A stretch of 64,000 nucleotides of DNA from an uncultured Clostridia bacterium (GTDB lineage Bacteria > Bacillota > Clostridia > Oscillospirales > CAG-382): positions 1 to 64,000 of the forward strand of contig CANRIX010000004.1 in assembly GCA_947630765.1 (NCBI GenBank). Reading direction: 5' to 3'. A model generated the notes under the pieces. That model worked only from the letters and a program-made list of their open reading frames with translations. It searched no databases and was not told the DNA's origin. The number at the start of each line of letters is the position of its first letter. Positions within the stretch are counted from its first letter, which is position 1. Positions 28,034 to 37,395 of the stretch are shown in pieces. A program made the translations under genes and the position numbers.

Positions 28034-28067
28034 ATTGTAAGGACAAACGGGTGAAAAATATGTCGCT
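28034..28067 (-). promoter_or_regulatory. Candidate spoIIG promoter region with Spo0A-box-like site
   Basis: On the minus strand TACAAT (28039-28034) could be the -10 element. A TGTCGCT on the plus strand at 28061-28067 is close to the 0A box TGTCGAA and lies near position -35 to -40, where Spo0A binds in known spoIIG promoters. An imperfect 14-bp inverted repeat (28021-28051) overlaps. This is a weak prediction. Confidence 0.3.
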
Positions 28068-28145
28068 TCCGGGAAAGAATTTACAAGAATTTTTCCGCCC
28101 GTTCACCCGCTTTGCCGGGAATCCCGTTTAGGAAGGAATTTTGCG

Positions 28146-28355
28146 ATGAAGAAGCCGCTTTTTTGCTTGCGCACCGGTCGACGCCGGTTCTGCCTGCTCC
28201 TTGCCCTGCTTTTGCTCGCCGTCTGCTTCGCCGGGGTCGTCCGCCGCCCGGTCGACCGTTCCGACGACGCGCCGGTTTTTGCCGACGGCGTGTCCGTCCC
28301 GTCCGCCGTCCCGCAAAGCCTGTACGGTCTGCTCGGGCAGGCGCTCGACGCGTGA
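28146..28355 (+). CDS. Small basic single-pass membrane protein upstream of an M50 protease
   Basis: The 69-aa product has a basic N-terminus (KK, RTGRRR), one hydrophobic helix (about 15-31) and a short tail outside. AGGAAGG stands before ATG 28146. Its stop overlaps the start of the protease gene (TGATG), so the two are translationally coupled. It may hold or regulate the protease, as SpoIVFA does SpoIVFB, but there is no sequence similarity that I can see to SpoIVFA. Confidence 0.65.
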   Translation: MKKPLFCLRTGRRRFCLLLALLLLAVCFAGVVRRPVDRSDDAPVFADGVSVPSAVPQSLYGLLGQALDA

Positions 28356-28960
28356 TGTACGCCGTGTTTCCGCGTTTGCGATTGCGGGTCAACCTGTTCG
28401 CCCTGCCCGCGTTCGCTTTGCTGTTCCTGCTCGAAGGGGTGGTGCCGGCGTCGCTGCTTTTGCTCGCGTCGCTGCTGCACGAATGCGGGCACCTCGCCGC
28501 CCTGCGCATCTTTCATGTTCCGCTGCGACGCGTCGACGTCGAGCCGCTCGGCGCGAACCTCGTCTATGACGACGCGCTCTGTCCATTGCGAGCGTCCGCG
28601 TGGATCGCCTTTTCCGGCGCGTTCGCCAATCTGTTGGCGATCCTGCTCTGCCTGCCGTTCCTTTGGTTCGCCCCGCAAAACCTCCCGCTCGCCTTCTTCG
28701 CCCTCGCCAACGCGTTCCTCGCTTTTCTCAACCTTCTCCCGTGGTCCTGTTTGGACGGCGGGCGGCTCCTGTTCGACCTGCTGCTGCTCCGCACGCCGCC
28801 CGACCGTGCGCCGGACGTCGAACGCGCCTGCCGCACCGTTTCCCGCGTCAGCGCGTTTTTGCTGTTCGCCGTCCTGCTGTACCTGTCCGTCCTGTCCGCG
28901 TTCCCGCTGTGGGCGCTGCTGCTGTCCGCGCTCTTGCTCGGGCAGGTCGGACGCGGATAA
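28355..28960 (+). CDS. M50 site-2 protease family protein (SpoIVFB-like)
   Basis: The 201-aa polytopic protein has the zinc motif HECGH at 42-46 in a membrane helix and the second metal site NLLPWSCLDGG at 126-136, both diagnostic of intramembrane metalloproteases. The length fits the catalytic core only; the CBS domain of Bacillus SpoIVFB is absent. SpoIVFB cleaves pro-sigma-K, and the position divergent from spoIIGA-sigE suggests a sporulation role, but a generic site-2 protease cannot be excluded. The extended upstream frame overlaps the small gene and is rejected in favour of ATG 28355. Confidence 0.8.
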   Translation: MYAVFPRLRLRVNLFALPAFALLFLLEGVVPASLLLLASLLHECGHLAALRIFHVPLRRVDVEPLGANLVYDDALCPLRASAWIAFSGAFANLLAILLCLPFLWFAPQNLPLAFFALANAFLAFLNLLPWSCLDGGRLLFDLLLLRTPPDRAPDVERACRTVSRVSAFLLFAVLLYLSVLSAFPLWALLLSALLLGQVGRG

Positions 28961-28990
28961 AAAAGTTCCGGCGGACAGCTCCGCCGGAAC
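28961..28990 (-). terminator. Intrinsic terminator of cysK (possibly bidirectional)
   Basis: A perfect 11-bp stem (GTTCCGGCGGA/TCCGCCGGAAC, 4-base loop) is followed on the minus strand by six T. The plus side continues with AAATGACTTG, so it is weaker for the protease gene. Confidence 0.8.
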
Positions 28991-29010
28991 AAATGACTTG
29001 TTTTGCACGC

Positions 29011-29940
<930 letters not shown>

Positions 29941-30003
29941 GGTTACAGCCTTCTTTCTCGAAATTGCAGGTATGACAAAACCTATATGTTTACTGTGTAT
30001 TGG

Positions 30004-30032
30004 AGTATAGCACATCAAACTGCGTTTGTCAA
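30004..30032 (-). promoter_or_regulatory. Promoter of cysK
   Basis: On the minus strand TTGACA (30032-30027) and TATACT (30009-30004) are spaced by 17 bases, about 60 bases before the start codon. Confidence 0.85.
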
Positions 30033-30065
30033 GGGGAAAAAGCAAATTTTTCAAAAAAATCCGGC

Positions 30066-30094
30066 TTGACAAACCGGGAAAGATGCGCTATACT
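30066..30094 (+). promoter_or_regulatory. Promoter firing into repeat copy 2
   Basis: TTGACA at 30066-30071 and TATACT at 30089-30094 with a 17-base spacer would start transcription near 30101, at the first bases of the repeat. There is no open frame on this strand before the convergent gene, so the transcript would be the repeat itself. Confidence 0.65.
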
Positions 30095-30106
30095 GGGTCG
30101 AAAAAT

Positions 30107-30312
30107 GTTTTGGGGCAAACGCAATCGCGGCGACTTCGCACACTTCGTGCGCTCCGCCTTGCTCTGCCTTTTCCCCCCAATACCCCCCTTTGATCGAAAA
30201 ACGACTCGGCTTGCGCCAATGCTGACGCCGCCTTCGCCGTTTTTCTCTTAAGGTGTCCCCTCCGGCGGCTCATGTCCGCCTACGGGACGATAATTTTATT
30301 GTATTTCCGTTT
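30107..30312 (+). repeat. Intergenic structured repeat, copy 2
   Basis: It shares the spine of copy 1. Its closing stem is GTCCC (30255-30259) with GGGAC (30284-30288). The variable hairpin CGCAC/GTGCG lies near 30145-30160, and the central stem reads GAAAAACG/CGTTTTTC. The preceding promoter starts transcription almost exactly at its left end. Confidence 0.8.
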
Positions 30313-30365
30313 CGTTGTTTTTTCGGCAGATTGTGCGGGACGGTTCCGTCCCGCATTTCGGACGC

Positions 30366-31040
30366 CTATTCGGTCTTCTGCTCCTCGATCTCCAGCAAAA
30401 AGCGGTACAGCGGTTCGACCAGACGGAAGTCCCGCTCCAAGGTTTCCGCGAAATCCGCCGCGAACAGCGTTTCAAACTCCCGCGACGAGCACCCGAACGT
30501 CCATTCCTTTCGATTCAGCCAGCCCTTGTATGGCTCCGGCTGGTCCGGGAAATGGTCCCGCTTGGGAAGCGACCCCTGCGGGGCAAAGACCGTCTGCTTC
30601 TCCAGCGTCCGGCGGAGCTTTTCAAACTTTGGCGAGCGGACAAGCACCTTCTCGCGTGCGACGCGAAGCGCCTCCGGCGACATTTCGTAGTATCCGCAGC
30701 CGTACCCGAATTCCAGCGGGGACAGATAGAAATAGAACTCCGGGTAGAGCGGGAAGAAGCGCTTATCCCGCTTGCAGGAGATCCACATTTCGCTTCGATA
30801 GAGCGCACCGCTCCGCGAGAAGCGCAGGTCGCGGTAGATGCGCGAGATGGTGCGGTCCACCTTCGGCGCACAGACGATCAGCGGATCCACCGACTGCAGG
30901 AACGGCGTGAGCGCTTCGACCAGCTCCGCGAGCGGGGCAAGCACGTGGGTCTGATACGATTCCCTGTGTTCGCGGAACCATTCCCGGCTGTTCTGCTGGT
31001 AGTTTTCGTCCAGAAAATCCAGCGTTTCCTGCGTAAACAT
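30366..31040 (-). CDS. DUF2461 family protein
   Basis: The 224-aa product matches the DUF2461 (TIGR02453-type) family of about 220 residues: FLDENYQQNSREWFREHR near the N-terminus, KVDRTISRIYRDLRFSR in the middle, and a YLSPLEFGYGCGYY-type strand pair. No enzymatic activity is established for the family. It is divergent from the permease gene with a gap of under 50 bases, so the two may share control. A GGGACGG/CCGTCCC hairpin lies after its stop (30336-30357). Confidence 0.85.
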   Translation of the reverse strand: MFTQETLDFLDENYQQNSREWFREHRESYQTHVLAPLAELVEALTPFLQSVDPLIVCAPKVDRTISRIYRDLRFSRSGALYRSEMWISCKRDKRFFPLYPEFYFYLSPLEFGYGCGYYEMSPEALRVAREKVLVRSPKFEKLRRTLEKQTVFAPQGSLPKRDHFPDQPEPYKGWLNRKEWTFGCSSREFETLFAADFAETLERDFRLVEPLYRFLLEIEEQKTE

Positions 31041-31087
31041 CCCGTTTGCGCCCCCTTTTCATCAATGAACGTCCGAAAGGAACTCCC

Positions 31088-32230
31088 ATGAACGCCCTTC
31101 TTGCCTTCGTCAAACGCGAGCCGGTGCTGCTGGCCGCCGCGCTTGCCGCCGTCGTCAGTTGTTTCTTCGTCCCGCCGGACGCCGCCTACCTCGGCTACCT
31201 CGATTTCCGCACGCTCGCCCTGCTGTACGCCCTGATGACCGTCGTCGCAGGGCTCCGCAAGGCGGGGGTGTTCTCGTCGCTCGCGCGGGCGTTGCTCCGA
31301 CGGGCAAAGACCGTGCGCTCGGTCGGTGCGCTCCTGGTCGGGCTTTGCTTTTTCTGCTCCCTCTGCATCACGAACGACGTCGCGCTGCTGACGTTCGTGC
31401 CGTTCGCGGTCGAGGTCCTGCGGCACGCCGGCGGACCGAAAACCGTGACGCTTCGCGTCGTCCTGCTCCAGACCGTCGCCGCCAACCTCGGCAGTATGCT
31501 CACGCCGGTCGGCAACCCCCAGAACCTCCACCTGTATTCCTTCTACCAGTACAGCCTGCCGGGTTTCCTGCGGACGGTGCTCCCGGTCTGGCTGCTTTCG
31601 CTCGCCTTGCTTTCCGTCTGCTGCCTATTTCTGCCGCGTGCGGCGGTCGGGGACGGCGGGGAAGCGCCGGACGGGGAAGGGGTGCGGACCTCGGCGGTCT
31701 GGGTATACGGTCTGCTGTTCGTCGTCTGCCTTGCGACGGTGCTGCGGGTGCTGCCGTGGACGGTCATGCTGGCCGTCCTGTTCGCCGTGCTGCTGGGATT
31801 CGACCGCAGGACCCTGCTCGACGCGGACTTCTTCCTGCTGCTGACCTTCTGCGCCTTCTTCGTCTTTGCCGGCAATCTCGCCCGCATCCCCGCGGTCGAC
31901 GGGCTGCTGCAAACCCTGCTCGCCGGGCGGACCTACCTGACCGCCGTGCTGGCGAGCCAAGTCATCAGCAACGTCCCGGCGGCGATCCTGCTCTCCGGCT
32001 TCACGACCGACGCGAACGGTCTGCTGCTCGGCGTGAACGTCGGCGGGCTCGGTACGCCGATCGCGAGTCTCGCGAGTCTGATCGGCTTTAAGCTCTATTC
32101 CGCGTCGGAAAACGCCCGCAAGGGGCGCTTCCTGCTGGAATTTCTGGCGCTCAACCTGCTGCTGCTCGGACTGCTTTCGGCGTTTGTCCTGCTCTTTCCT
32201 ATTCCCGGTGGGCTTTCTTCCACGCCTTGA
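31088..32230 (+). CDS. SLC13/ArsB-like anion permease
   Basis: The 380-aa protein has about ten membrane helices and the family pattern of the ion transporter superfamily: ITNDVALLTFVPF in a re-entrant region (~90-105), LGSMLTPVGNPQNL (~130-145), and a second half with SNVPAAILLSGF and NVGGLGTPIASLAS. These motifs occur in dicarboxylate/citrate and ArsB/NhaD-type carriers; the substrate cannot be told. ATG 31088 follows AAAGGAA; an upstream in-frame start lacks a site. The 3' end overlaps the convergent rarA by 32 bases. Confidence 0.8.
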   Translation: MNALLAFVKREPVLLAAALAAVVSCFFVPPDAAYLGYLDFRTLALLYALMTVVAGLRKAGVFSSLARALLRRAKTVRSVGALLVGLCFFCSLCITNDVALLTFVPFAVEVLRHAGGPKTVTLRVVLLQTVAANLGSMLTPVGNPQNLHLYSFYQYSLPGFLRTVLPVWLLSLALLSVCCLFLPRAAVGDGGEAPDGEGVRTSAVWVYGLLFVVCLATVLRVLPWTVMLAVLFAVLLGFDRRTLLDADFFLLLTFCAFFVFAGNLARIPAVDGLLQTLLAGRTYLTAVLASQVISNVPAAILLSGFTTDANGLLLGVNVGGLGTPIASLASLIGFKLYSASENARKGRFLLEFLALNLLLLGLLSAFVLLFPIPGGLSSTP

Positions 32231-33518
32231 TCTGTTCAAGGCGGGTCTTGAACTTCGATTCCGCCCCCTGTTCGGTCGGGCGGTAATACGACTTGCCCGC
32301 CAGCGAGTCCGGCAGGCATTGCATCGCGGTCAGCTTTTCCTCCGTGTCGTGGGCGTACTGATAGCCTGCGCCGTACCCGAGTTCCTTCATCAGTGCCGTC
32401 GGCGCGTTGCGGATGACGGCGGGGACCGGCTCGGCAAGCTGGGTCAGCGCGTCCTTTTTCGCGCTCTCGTAAGCCATATACAAAGCGTTCGACTTCGGCA
32501 CCATCGAAAGATACACGACCGCCTCGGTCAAATGCACCGAGCATTCCGGCATCCCGATGAGCCGGCACGCCTCAAAGCACGCCACGGCGAGCTCCACCGC
32601 CTTCGGGTCGGCAAGCCCGACGTCCTCGGCGGCGAACCGCGTGACCCGCCGGGCGATGTAGATCGGGTCCTCGCCCGCTTCGAGCATCCGGGCGAGCCAG
32701 TAGACGGCGGCGTCCGGGTCGGAATTGCGCATGGACTTGTGCAGGGCGGAGATCAGGTTGTAATGCTCCTCGCCCTGCTTGTCGTAGAGCAGCGAGCGGC
32801 GGGAGGTGCACTGTTCGAGCATTTCCGTCGTGACTTTGACGTGCTTTCCGTTCGTTTCCCCGTTGAGCACGACCATTTCCAGCGTCGAGAGGGCGTTTCG
32901 TGCGTCCCCGTTCGCGAATCGGGCGATCAGTTCCGGCAGCTCCGGCGGCATTTCGATCTCCAGCTCCCCGAATCCACGCGGGTCGCGGATCGCCCGTTCG
33001 ACCAGCCCGGTCAGCTGCTCCGGACCGAGCGCCTGCAGCACGAACACCTTGCAGCGGGACAGCAGCGCCCCGTTGACCTCGAAGGACGGGTTCTCCGTCG
33101 TCGCCCCGATGAGGATGATGCTCCCTTTCTCGACGAACGGCAGGAACGCGTCCTGCTGCGCCTTGTTGAAGCGGTGGATCTCGTCGACGAAAACGATGGT
33201 CTTTTCACCGTAGCGGGTGTTCTCGTCCGCCCGCTGCATGACCGTGCGGATCTCCTTGATCCCGCTCGTGACGGCGGAAAAGTCGATGAACGTCGCCGAC
33301 GTGCGGTTGGCGATGATGCGGGCGAGCGTGGTCTTGCCGACGCCCGGCGGACCCCAGAAGATCATGGAGCTGACGCGGTCGTTTTCGATCAGCCGCCGCA
33401 GCACCTTCCCTTCGCCGAGCAGGTGCTCCTGCCCGACATATTCTTCGAGCGTCCGCGGGCGCATCCTCGCCGCGAGCGGCTGCGGATCGTATTGTGTGAA
33501 GGTACCCTGCCCGTCCAT
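32199..33518 (-). CDS. rarA: Replication-associated recombination protein A (RarA/MgsA) AAA+ ATPase
   Basis: The 439-aa product has Walker A GPPGVGKTT (56-64), Walker B VFVDEIHRF (~109-117), sensor residues in GATTENPSFEVN, and the C-terminal tetramerisation domain typical of RarA (VYLSMVPKSN, GYGAGYQYAHD). It acts at stalled replication forks with SSB. The length is the usual one. It follows the phosphoesterase gene by 21 bases on the same strand. Its 3' end overlaps the convergent permease gene. Confidence 0.95.
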   Translation of the reverse strand: MDGQGTFTQYDPQPLAARMRPRTLEEYVGQEHLLGEGKVLRRLIENDRVSSMIFWGPPGVGKTTLARIIANRTSATFIDFSAVTSGIKEIRTVMQRADENTRYGEKTIVFVDEIHRFNKAQQDAFLPFVEKGSIILIGATTENPSFEVNGALLSRCKVFVLQALGPEQLTGLVERAIRDPRGFGELEIEMPPELPELIARFANGDARNALSTLEMVVLNGETNGKHVKVTTEMLEQCTSRRSLLYDKQGEEHYNLISALHKSMRNSDPDAAVYWLARMLEAGEDPIYIARRVTRFAAEDVGLADPKAVELAVACFEACRLIGMPECSVHLTEAVVYLSMVPKSNALYMAYESAKKDALTQLAEPVPAVIRNAPTALMKELGYGAGYQYAHDTEEKLTAMQCLPDSLAGKSYYRPTEQGAESKFKTRLEQIKAWKKAHRE

Positions 33519-33539
33519 TTCGTGCTCCTTTCCGTGTCT

Positions 33540-34406
33540 TTATGTCTCCGCCGGCGTGAATCGGAAGTACGAGCACGCCCCGACCATACCGCTGGACGCG
33601 CAGAACTGCATCCTTCCCGGGCGGTAGGACGAAACGTGCTTCCCGTGGACGTGCCCGCAAAGCACCGCCCCGAACGGCGAATCGTCCGCTTGCAACGCGT
33701 CGAGGAAAGCGGTCGTTTCCGGGTCCGGCTCCCCGGTCCCGAGCAGGAAGTACGGCCCGAACACCTTCGCCGCTTCCGGGTTGTACGCGGTCAACGCCGG
33801 GATGTGCATCGCCAGCACCGGCACGCAGTTTTCCGCTTCCTGCCACGCTGCGGCGGTCTGCTCCGCCGTCACCCGCTTGTCCGCGTCGTCGATGCCGATG
33901 AGCTTGAACTCCCCGACGGACAGCGTCTGCGCAGGTTTTCCGCCCTGCGTGAAGGGGGCGTAGGCGTCGTCGTGTCCGCGCTCGTGGTTGCCGCGCACCC
34001 ACATCCACGGGCAGTCCACCTGCCCGAGGAAATCCGAAAAGCAGCGCAGATTCTCCTCGCTGAAGTCCTCGAGCAGATCCCCGCTGAACAGCGCGACGTC
34101 CGGGCGGACGGTCTGCAGCAGGCGCAGGTAATGCGAAAGCCCCTCCTCCGGCTGGAGCAGGTGCGGCGGATCATATGCGTCGCCGTACAGGCGGGCGAAA
34201 TCCTTGCGGACCGGCTCCCACGCCTGTTTCTGCTTCGCGACGTGCGCCTTCTGCGATTCCGTGCTGGATTCCTCCGCCACGGCGAGGTGCAGGTCCGAAA
34301 GCTGCAGCAAAGTCACCTCCCGCCGGAGCCCCGCGAGGGGCAGCGTGTAGGAAGTGACTTGCAGATATGCGTCGTCGGTGGGGAAGACCCCCTGCGTATA
34401 GGACAT
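33540..34406 (-). CDS. Calcineurin-like metallophosphoesterase
   Basis: The 288-aa product carries the full set of di-metal motifs in order: QLSDLHL (D and H), FSGDLLED (GD), VRGNHERG (GNHE), LAMHIP and LCGHVHG (GHxH). It lacks a signal peptide, so a cytoplasmic location is likely. Such enzymes hydrolyse phosphomono- or diesters; the substrate is not evident. It is probably co-transcribed with rarA. Confidence 0.88.
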   Translation of the reverse strand: MSYTQGVFPTDDAYLQVTSYTLPLAGLRREVTLLQLSDLHLAVAEESSTESQKAHVAKQKQAWEPVRKDFARLYGDAYDPPHLLQPEEGLSHYLRLLQTVRPDVALFSGDLLEDFSEENLRCFSDFLGQVDCPWMWVRGNHERGHDDAYAPFTQGGKPAQTLSVGEFKLIGIDDADKRVTAEQTAAAWQEAENCVPVLAMHIPALTAYNPEAAKVFGPYFLLGTGEPDPETTAFLDALQADDSPFGAVLCGHVHGKHVSSYRPGRMQFCASSGMVGACSYFRFTPAET

Positions 34407-34429
34407 CTGAGCGTCCCCCTTTCAAAAAC

Positions 34430-34470
34430 GGTCAAACCCCGTTGCGGGGGCTTTTTCGGAAAAGCCCCCG
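34430..34470 (-). terminator. Tandem hairpins ending the nrdDG transcript
   Basis: On the minus strand a 10-12-bp stem (CGGGGGCTTTT with its complement, 34445-34470) is followed by a second stem, CCCCG/CGGGG, and then TTTGACCGTTTTT. Together they form a likely terminator after nrdG. Confidence 0.7.
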
Positions 34471-34502
34471 TAAACCTTTCAAAATGCAATTGCGAACCGA
34501 AA

Positions 34503-35027
34503 TCATTCGTCCCAAAGGACGGGGGACCCCGCCGCGAGCGTCGCGGGCAGGTCGAGCAGCCGCTGGTTCTCCGAACCCCGGAACCGCAGCCGGATATTCT
34601 TCTTCGCCTCGATGAATTCCCCGTCCACCAGCACGTCGATATGCGAAAGCAGCTCATCCGTCACGTCCGTTCGCGCCTTGCCGTCCGGCGCAAGCAGGTC
34701 GCTTTCGAGCGTGTACCCGGTATAGCACCACACGTCCTTGTCCGGCAGCCGTTCCCGGACCTTCCGCAGCAGCGGCAGCAGCGCCTTCTGGTTCGCCGGT
34801 TCCATCGGCTCCCCGCCGAGCAGCGTCAACCCGTTGATGAAGGGTTTGTCCAGCAGCTGCAGCAGGGTTTCCTCAGTTTCCGCCGTGTACGGCTCGCCGT
34901 ATCGGAAATCCCAGGTTTCCGGGTTGAAGCACCCCTTGCAGTGGTGCGTGCAGCCGGACACGAACAGGGTGACGCGCACCCCGTTCCCGTCCGCGATATC
35001 GCACGGCTTGATCTTTCCGTAGTACAT
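34503..35027 (-). CDS. nrdG: Anaerobic ribonucleotide reductase activating protein
   Basis: The 174-aa radical-SAM enzyme has its [4Fe-4S] cysteines in CTHHCKGC (C26, C30, C33) and the GGEPM strand that binds SAM. It generates the glycyl radical on NrdD. Its start overlaps the nrdD stop by one base, so translation is coupled. Confidence 0.95.
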   Translation of the reverse strand: MYYGKIKPCDIADGNGVRVTLFVSGCTHHCKGCFNPETWDFRYGEPYTAETEETLLQLLDKPFINGLTLLGGEPMEPANQKALLPLLRKVRERLPDKDVWCYTGYTLESDLLAPDGKARTDVTDELLSHIDVLVDGEFIEAKKNIRLRFRGSENQRLLDLPATLAAGSPVLWDE

Positions 35028-37213
35028 CAGAGGTGCAGCACCCGTTCGCGGATCTCCTGCGTCCGCCCCTGGTTCCAGAACTGTGAGCCGATGTAGCCGC
35101 AGGTCCGACGGGCGACGTTCATCTTCGACTGGTCGCGGTTATGGCAGTTCGGGCATTCCCAGACCAGCTTGCCGTCGTCCTCGACGATCTGGATCTCCCC
35201 GTCGTAGCCGCAGACCTGGCAGTAGTCGCTCTTGGTGTTGAGTTCGGCGTACATGATGTGGTCATAGATGAACTGAATGACCTGCAGCACCGCGTCGAGG
35301 TTGTCCTGCATGTTCGGCACCTCGACGTAGCTGATCGCACCGCCGGGGGAGAGCTTCTGGAAGCGGGCTTCGCGCTCGAGCTTCTCAAACGCGTCGATCT
35401 CCTGCGTGACGTGGATATGGTAGGAGTTGGTGATATAGTTCCGATCGGTCACGCCGGGGATCTTGCCGAACCGCTTTTGCAGGCATTTCGCGAACTTATA
35501 CGTCGTGGATTCCAGCGGCGTGCCGTAGAGCGAATAGTGGATATTCTCCGCCTTGCGCCATTCCATGCACGCGTCGTTGAGCTTCTGCATGATCTGCAGA
35601 CCGAGTTCTTCGCCCTCCGGGTCGGTCAGCTTCTTGCCGGTCAGCTCGTACACGCATTCCCAAAGCCCCGCGTAGCCGAGCGAGATGGTCGAATACCCGC
35701 CGTGCAGCAGCTTCGTGATCGGTTCACCCTTCTTCAGACGCGCCAGCGCCCCGTACTGCCACAGGATCGGCGCCGCGTCGGACAGCGTGCCTTCCAGCCG
35801 CTCGTGACGGCATTGCAGCGCCCGGTGGCAGAGGTCCAGCCGCTCGTCGAGGATCTGCCAGAACTTTTCGAGGTCCTTCCCGTCCCGGCAGGCGGAGCAG
35901 GCGACGTCCACCAGGTTCAGCGTCACGACGCCCTGATTGAACCGCCCGTAGTACTTCGGTTTCTTGGTTTCGGGGTCGACATAGGGCGTCAGGAAGCTGC
36001 GGCAGCCCATGCAGGTGTAGCAGTTGCCGTCGCCGTTGTCGTCAATCTTCAGCTGCAGCATGATCTTTTCGGAGATGTAGTCCGGCACCATGCGCTTGGC
36101 CGTGCATTTCGCGGCGAGCTTGGTCAGGTACCAGTACGGCGTGCCTTCGCGGATGTTATCCTCCTCCAGCACGTAGATCAGCTTCGGGAACGCGGGCGTG
36201 ATGTACACCCCAGATTCGTTCTTGACGCCTTGGATGCGCTGCGTGAGGACCTCTTCGATGATCAGGGAAAGGTCGTGCTTGAGCTGCGGTTCCTTCGCTT
36301 CGTTGAGGTACATAAACACGGTCACGAACGGAGCCTGTCCGTTGGTGGTCAGCAGGGTCACGACCTGATACTGGATGGTCTGCACGCCGCGGCGGATCTC
36401 CTCAAGCAGGCGGTTTTCGACGATCGTGTGCAGCTTCTCTTCGGTCGGCTCGATGCCGAGCACCTCCATCTCCGAAAGCACTTCCTTGCGGATCTTCCCG
36501 CGGGAAATGTCCACGAATGGGGCGAGGTGGGTCAGACTGATGCTCTGCCCGCCGTACTGGTTGGACGCGACCTGCGCGATGATCTGCGTGGCGATGTTGC
36601 AGGCGGTCGAGAAGCTGTGCGGTTTTTCGATCATCGTCCCGGAGATGACCGTCCCGTTTTGGAGCATGTCCTCGAGGTTGACGAGGTCGCAGTTGTGCAT
36701 ATGCTGTGCGTAGTAGTCCGCGTCGTGGAAATGGATGATGCCCGCGTCGTGCGCTTCCACGACGTCCTGCGGCAGCAGGATCCGCCGGGTCAGGTCCTTG
36801 CTGACCTCGCCCGCCATGTAGTCGCGTTGTACGCTGTTGACCGTCGGGTTCTTGTTGGAGTTCTCCTCGTAGACCTCCTCGTTATTGCATTCGATGAGGG
36901 AGAGGATCTGGTCGTCCGTCGTGTTCGCGACGCGGGCGAGTCCACGGGTGAAGCGGTAGCGGATGTACCGTTTCGCGGTCTCCGGCGCACCCTGCAGAAT
37001 GATGTGCGTTTCGACCAGTTCCTGAATTTCTTCGACGGAGAGGGCACGCCCCGCGTCGCGGCAGCTGTCCTCGATGACAAGGGAAATGTAGTCGATCTGC
37101 CGTTCGGTCAGTTCCTTCGGACCTTCGGTCGCATTGTTCGCCTTGCGGATGGCGTTCTTGATCTTGGTCCGGTCGAAGCGCTCCTCCGACCCGTTTCGCT
37201 TGATGATACGCAT
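35027..37213 (-). CDS. nrdD: Anaerobic ribonucleoside-triphosphate reductase
   Basis: The 728-aa product has an N-terminal ATP-cone (about 1-95) for allosteric control, the large barrel, a zinc site formed by C665, C668, C687 and C690, and the glycyl radical loop RTCGYIGSQ with G706 near the C-terminus. It reduces ribonucleotides to deoxyribonucleotides without oxygen, using the radical installed by NrdG. A consensus promoter and NrdR-like boxes upstream point to dATP/ATP-dependent NrdR repression. Confidence 0.97.
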   Translation of the reverse strand: MRIIKRNGSEERFDRTKIKNAIRKANNATEGPKELTERQIDYISLVIEDSCRDAGRALSVEEIQELVETHIILQGAPETAKRYIRYRFTRGLARVANTTDDQILSLIECNNEEVYEENSNKNPTVNSVQRDYMAGEVSKDLTRRILLPQDVVEAHDAGIIHFHDADYYAQHMHNCDLVNLEDMLQNGTVISGTMIEKPHSFSTACNIATQIIAQVASNQYGGQSISLTHLAPFVDISRGKIRKEVLSEMEVLGIEPTEEKLHTIVENRLLEEIRRGVQTIQYQVVTLLTTNGQAPFVTVFMYLNEAKEPQLKHDLSLIIEEVLTQRIQGVKNESGVYITPAFPKLIYVLEEDNIREGTPYWYLTKLAAKCTAKRMVPDYISEKIMLQLKIDDNGDGNCYTCMGCRSFLTPYVDPETKKPKYYGRFNQGVVTLNLVDVACSACRDGKDLEKFWQILDERLDLCHRALQCRHERLEGTLSDAAPILWQYGALARLKKGEPITKLLHGGYSTISLGYAGLWECVYELTGKKLTDPEGEELGLQIMQKLNDACMEWRKAENIHYSLYGTPLESTTYKFAKCLQKRFGKIPGVTDRNYITNSYHIHVTQEIDAFEKLEREARFQKLSPGGAISYVEVPNMQDNLDAVLQVIQFIYDHIMYAELNTKSDYCQVCGYDGEIQIVEDDGKLVWECPNCHNRDQSKMNVARRTCGYIGSQFWNQGRTQEIRERVLHL

Positions 37214-37306
37214 GATTTTTGCCCCTCTCTGCTTAAGAAAGCGTCGTTTATTTTGTATTTTCCCCGGCGACCCGCGGAATATGTGCTTCCGCTGAAGAAG
37301 GAAGAT

Positions 37307-37355
37307 GTATCTATATTTGGGGTCGCTCGGAAAGCTCGAACACTAAATATTGTGC
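37307..37355 (-). promoter_or_regulatory. Two NrdR-box-like sites before nrdD
   Basis: 37340-37355 reads ACACTAAATATTGTGC, close to the NrdR consensus ACACWATATATWGTGT. A weaker site lies at 37307-37322. The gap of 17 bases puts the two on nearly the same face of the helix, as in known NrdR operators. Both lie just downstream of the -10 element, where binding would block transcription. Confidence 0.65.
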
Positions 37356-37366
37356 TTTGCGGATAT

Positions 37367-37395
37367 ACTATACCACGATTGCGTCCCGCTGTCAA
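37367..37395 (-). promoter_or_regulatory. Promoter of nrdDG
   Basis: On the minus strand TTGACA (37395-37390) and TATAGT (37372-37367) have a 17-base spacer. The leader to nrdD is about 150 bases and carries the NrdR-like boxes. Confidence 0.8.

Noticed and set aside
32184..35096. 970-codon open frame on the plus strand
   Set aside because: It is antisense to rarA, the phosphoesterase and nrdG, has no recognisable domain, and reflects the high GC content.
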